Below, one piece after another: positions 20,584 to 22,636 of a stretch of DNA of 22,636 nt. Under the pieces are notes generated by a model. That model was given only the letters and a program-made list of their open reading frames with translations, searched no databases and was not told the origin of the DNA. The translations under genes and the position numbers were made by a program. The DNA lies in the IMG/VR virus record IMGVR_UViG_3300010354_000721, positions 1 through 22,636 of that record; one strand, written 5' to 3'. This DNA is from a virus. Positions within the stretch are counted from its first letter, which is position 1, and each line of letters begins with the position of its first letter.

Positions 20584-20614
20584 GTTGCGGTAGCAACATA
20601 CGGAAAGAGGCAAC

Positions 20615-20794
20615 ATGGCAACAAATAACAACACATACACAATCGGTGATTTATTCACCACTACTAAATCTCAGGTGACAGGAATTATTGAAGAGATTGT
20701 TCCTGTATCTCCTGACTTGGTAAAGGTTCGTATAAATGTAGAAGGCGAATCTCGCTGGACTACATGGACTCCTTATCGAGATACAACTAAATAA
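20615..20794 (+). CDS. Small beta-rich protein, first gene of the rightward block
   Basis: A 59-residue protein: MATNNNTYTIGDLFTTTKSQ, VTGIIEEIVPVSPDLVKVRI, then GESRWTTWTPYRD. The pattern T-G-x-I-E-E-I-V-P ... V-x-V-R-[IL] ... R-W-T-T is familiar from small actinobacteriophage proteins and suggests a compact KOW- or SH3-like barrel, but no function is known to me. AAAGAGG lies upstream of the ATG. It begins 32 bases after the strong hairpin at 20545-20583. Confidence 0.75.
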   Translation: MATNNNTYTIGDLFTTTKSQVTGIIEEIVPVSPDLVKVRINVEGESRWTTWTPYRDTTK

Positions 20795-20820
20795 ACCAAT
20801 ACAAGAAAGAGAGGAACTTC

Positions 20821-20925
20821 ATGGCGCGATTTATTGTCTGCCCTGATTGTAAAAAGCAGATTGAAGTTCGCTCATCTTTCGCTTACCAAACACTAATCAG
20901 ACACCGAAAGGAAACGCATAAATGA
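20821..20925 (+). CDS. 34-residue C2H2-like zinc-finger micro-protein
   Basis: A very short frame, MARFIVCPDCKKQIEVRSSF at the start, with IRHRKETHK at the end, giving C-x2-C-x17-H-x4-H. AGAGGAA sits upstream of the ATG at good spacing. The stop overlaps the next ATG (ATGA). The intact Cys/His set and coupling support a real gene despite the size. It likely binds DNA, RNA or a protein. Confidence 0.65.
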   Translation: MARFIVCPDCKKQIEVRSSFAYQTLIRHRKETHK

Positions 20926-21014
20926 ATACCGAACACACACTTGTCGCATACGACAAAGATGATTGGTTCTGCTTGATTCACAATCAGTTAGAGCCACGAA
21001 AGGAAAACAAATGA
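20922..21014 (+). CDS. 30-residue micro-protein
   Basis: The frame reads MNTEHTLVAYDKDDWFCLIH at the start, then NQLEPRKENK. ATG 20922 overlaps the stop of the zinc-finger micro-gene and its own stop overlaps ATG 21011, both as ATGA. AAAGGAAA lies about eight bases upstream. Tight coupling on both sides supports it, but the length gives little independent evidence. Function unknown. Confidence 0.5.
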   Translation: MNTEHTLVAYDKDDWFCLIHNQLEPRKENK

Positions 21015-21298
21015 ATCCAATGTATGACTTCGCAAAAGAAGAAATCCAATTTATACAAATGGGTTTAATGGCAATCGCACATTCAACAAGAGAAGCGGTA
21101 AATGAGGGCAACGAACCACCTGACGGATTCGTTGAAGTTCTCAATTCTGTTGTTGGAAAGATAAACAAAGTAATCGAATTGCGTATCGAGAATGATGAAC
21201 AGTTCGAGTCACTTACCGAGTTACTTAATGATGTTGAGAATGTTGGCAACATGATTACTAACTCTCACCCAATCCCCGAAACAATCGAATACAACTAA
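21011..21298 (+). CDS. Helical acidic hypothetical protein
   Basis: A 95-residue protein starting MNPMYDFAKEEIQFIQMGLM. It is acidic and mostly helical, with leucine/valine spacing in VLNSVVGKINKVIELRIEND and EQFESLTELLNDVENVGNMI. ATG 21011 overlaps the previous TGA by four bases; a longer in-frame GTG/ATG start upstream would overlap two genes and is rejected. It precedes the AAA+ ATPase by 52 bases. Possibly a regulator or subunit of that ATPase; this is from position only. Confidence 0.7.
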   Translation: MNPMYDFAKEEIQFIQMGLMAIAHSTREAVNEGNEPPDGFVEVLNSVVGKINKVIELRIENDEQFESLTELLNDVENVGNMITNSHPIPETIEYN

Positions 21299-21350
21299 AT
21301 ACACAACTTAATAATCCAAATACAAACAATCACCTAGAGAAAGCAAACAA

Positions 21351-22636
21351 ATGACAACAATGTATGGCGCACTACTCGTATCACAACCTGCTGATGTAAC
21401 ACTTACACGACAGGTATTTATCGCAAACATAGACGGAAGAGTTATTACTCGTTCTCGTTTAACTGACGGAAAGCAAGGAAGAGCAAACGCTTGGACTAGC
21501 GAACCATTCACTTATGAAAGTGGCGAACCACTAATCGGTGAGCCTGTCGCAATTCCTGTATCTCAGAATGACATTAACGATTTCAACGACACAGGATTTC
21601 CACGCGTTCTGATTCAGAAACTAATTCGCAAACACACGCTCGGTGACCAAACACTCGGTGATGAAGCGATTGTTGTTGCTGATTCAATCTTTGAGGCGGT
21701 TGATAACAACCCTGCTTCTCTTGCTCAGTATTACACCGACAATCGTGGGCAACGCTCTACAAAGTCTGACTCACCGATTCGCGTTGAATACGCGGAACAA
21801 TCTGTATCAGTAACTCATTCGCAATTAGTTGATGAGCGTTCTCTCTTCATTCCAAAGATTGAAGAGTTCGCACACTACATTCCACGAAAGTTCGCTGGTG
21901 ATGTTGATGAACTAACTATGTATCAGTTCGCATTACAGAACAAATTAAATGTTCTTCTGTATGGTGAAGCGGGAACAGGTAAGACTTCCTCTTCTATGTG
22001 GATTGCTTCATTACTTGGGCTTCCATTCTTTGCGATTCCTTCTAACTCTGCTCTTGATTACACACAAATTGTTGGCGGTTATGTTCCAAACGCTAATGGT
22101 TCGTTGTCATGGACAGACGGGGCGGTTACTCGCTTAGTTCGTAATGGTGGCGTTCTTCTTATCGGTGAAGTAAATACACTCGCTAAGAATGTTCAACAAT
22201 TCCTAATGCCATTACTCGATTACAGGCGCTCAATTACTGTAATGGAGAATGGTAATGAAGTAATCAAAGCCCATGACAACTTGTTAATTGTTGCTGACAT
22301 GAATCCAAATTATCGTGGCACGCAATTACTTAATGAAGCATGGAAAGACCGCTTCGAGATTAAGTTGAACTACAACTACGACAGAAGTATCGAGAGCAAG
22401 ATTCTTAAATCAGATTCGTTGCTCGAACTTGCTTATGGCATGAGGTCACGCTCTCGTGGTGCTGATGAAGTTGCTCATACTGATAGCAACACAATCTTCG
22501 ATACACCTGTTTCAACTCGTATTCTCAAAACCTTTGAGAAGTTGGCAACAGGTCTTAACTTTGATTTCGCTTGTGAAGTCTTTGTTAATAACTTCGACCA
22601 AAACGAACGCCCTGCTGTTCGTCTATTGCTTGAAGC
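21351..22636 (+). CDS. MoxR/CobS-like AAA+ ATPase (3' end outside the window)
   Basis: At least 428 residues from ATG 21351. An N-terminal region of about 195 residues without recognised motif precedes the ATPase. Walker A is YGEAGTGKTSSS (about 203-214). The Walker B position reads GGVLLIGEVNTL, with Gly where Asp is usual. Sensor 1 is LLIVADMNPNYRGTQLL, and NEAWKDRFEIKL carries the conserved Arg of the D-R-F motif. This order fits the MoxR/CobS/NorQ group, which remodels partner proteins, often with a VWA-domain protein encoded next door. In phages such pairs are common in the early region. The gene runs off the window, so the C-terminal lid and the partner cannot be seen. AGAGAAAG is a weak ribosome binding site. 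Confidence 0.85.
   Translation, partial: MTTMYGALLVSQPADVTLTRQVFIANIDGRVITRSRLTDGKQGRANAWTSEPFTYESGEPLIGEPVAIPVSQNDINDFNDTGFPRVLIQKLIRKHTLGDQTLGDEAIVVADSIFEAVDNNPASLAQYYTDNRGQRSTKSDSPIRVEYAEQSVSVTHSQLVDERSLFIPKIEEFAHYIPRKFAGDVDELTMYQFALQNKLNVLLYGEAGTGKTSSSMWIASLLGLPFFAIPSNSALDYTQIVGGYVPNANGSLSWTDGAVTRLVRNGGVLLIGEVNTLAKNVQQFLMPLLDYRRSITVMENGNEVIKAHDNLLIVADMNPNYRGTQLLNEAWKDRFEIKLNYNYDRSIESKILKSDSLLELAYGMRSRSRGADEVAHTDSNTIFDTPVSTRILKTFEKLATGLNFDFACEVFVNNFDQNERPAVRLLLE

Larger units (their letters stand above)
18975..20614. other. Divergent non-coding control region, candidate origin and promoters
   Basis: About 1.6 kb between the leftward block (first start 18974) and the rightward block (first start 20615). 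I found no convincing gene: frames are short, lack ribosome binding sites and run through repeats. The left half holds hairpins (19111-19128, 19251-19273) and a tandem repeat. The middle is AT-rich with iterated AGTTACT/ACTAACT words. The right half holds a series of perfect short inverted repeats. The position between opposite blocks and the repeat density fit divergent promoters and/or a replication origin. No sigma70-type -35/-10 pair was identifiable with confidence. Confidence 0.75.

Noticed and set aside
18975-20614. tRNA genes or a CRISPR array in the non-coding region
   Set aside because: No T-loop GTTCGANNC with a matching acceptor stem was found, and the repeats are short, irregular and lack uniform spacers.
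20893-21252. Minus-strand 119-residue frame opposite the early micro-genes
   Set aside because: It is antisense to three coupled plus-strand genes with ribosome binding sites.

Overview
The window looks like part of the genome of a tailed dsDNA phage, most likely of an actinobacterial host. The evidence is a large terminase, a CHAP-type lysin beside several small membrane proteins, a PASTA-containing structural protein, and small proteins resembling families common in actinobacteria and their phages (DUF3263-, DUF7455-, DUF2746- and DUF6321-like; recalled by eye, not searched). Codon use is AT-leaning and the phage carries an Hsp20 chaperone. Both would suit a low-GC aquatic actinobacterium such as Nanopelagicales, but that host is an inference. 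No tRNA, rRNA, CRISPR, integrase or transposase was seen.

Layout. Positions 1-18974 form one long leftward block (minus strand) of tightly packed genes, many joined by ATGA or TAATG overlaps. In transcription order it holds: (a) 18974-17443, unidentified proteins; (b) 17405-13893, a translationally coupled cassette of likely host-modifying enzymes: two GNAT acetyltransferases (one with a zinc finger), a papain/transglutaminase-like protein, three Arr-like ADP-ribosyltransferase-like proteins and a fourth more distant one, and small companions; (c) 13912-12576, a small basic protein, an HslV/proteasome-like Ntn hydrolase and Hsp20; (d) 12475-11713, a PD-(D/E)XK-like protein and a coiled-coil protein; (e) 11700-6222, a lysis and envelope region with a lipoprotein, a two-helix membrane protein, the CHAP lysin, an 895-residue Pro/Thr/Ser-rich surface protein, and holin-like and DUF2746-like membrane proteins; (f) 6201-1, packaging and structural genes including a KTSC-domain protein, a PASTA protein and the large terminase, ending in the first 25 codons of another gene.

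Positions 18975-20614 are about 1.6 kb without a convincing gene. They lie between the leftward block and a rightward block, and are filled with perfect short inverted repeats and iterated AGTTACT/ACTAACT-type words. This is the likely control region (divergent promoters and/or replication origin).

Positions 20615-22636 (plus strand) hold four very small coupled genes and the first 428 codons of a MoxR/CobS-like AAA+ ATPase that runs off the window. They probably begin the early or replication block.

The most notable signal is in cassette (b). Several unrelated proteins share a short sequence near the N-terminus (roughly N-L-[SG]-x-x-Q-F) directly before the catalytic domain. It could be a common targeting or virion-loading tag for injected effectors. 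That function is a hypothesis; the motif itself is visible in the translations.
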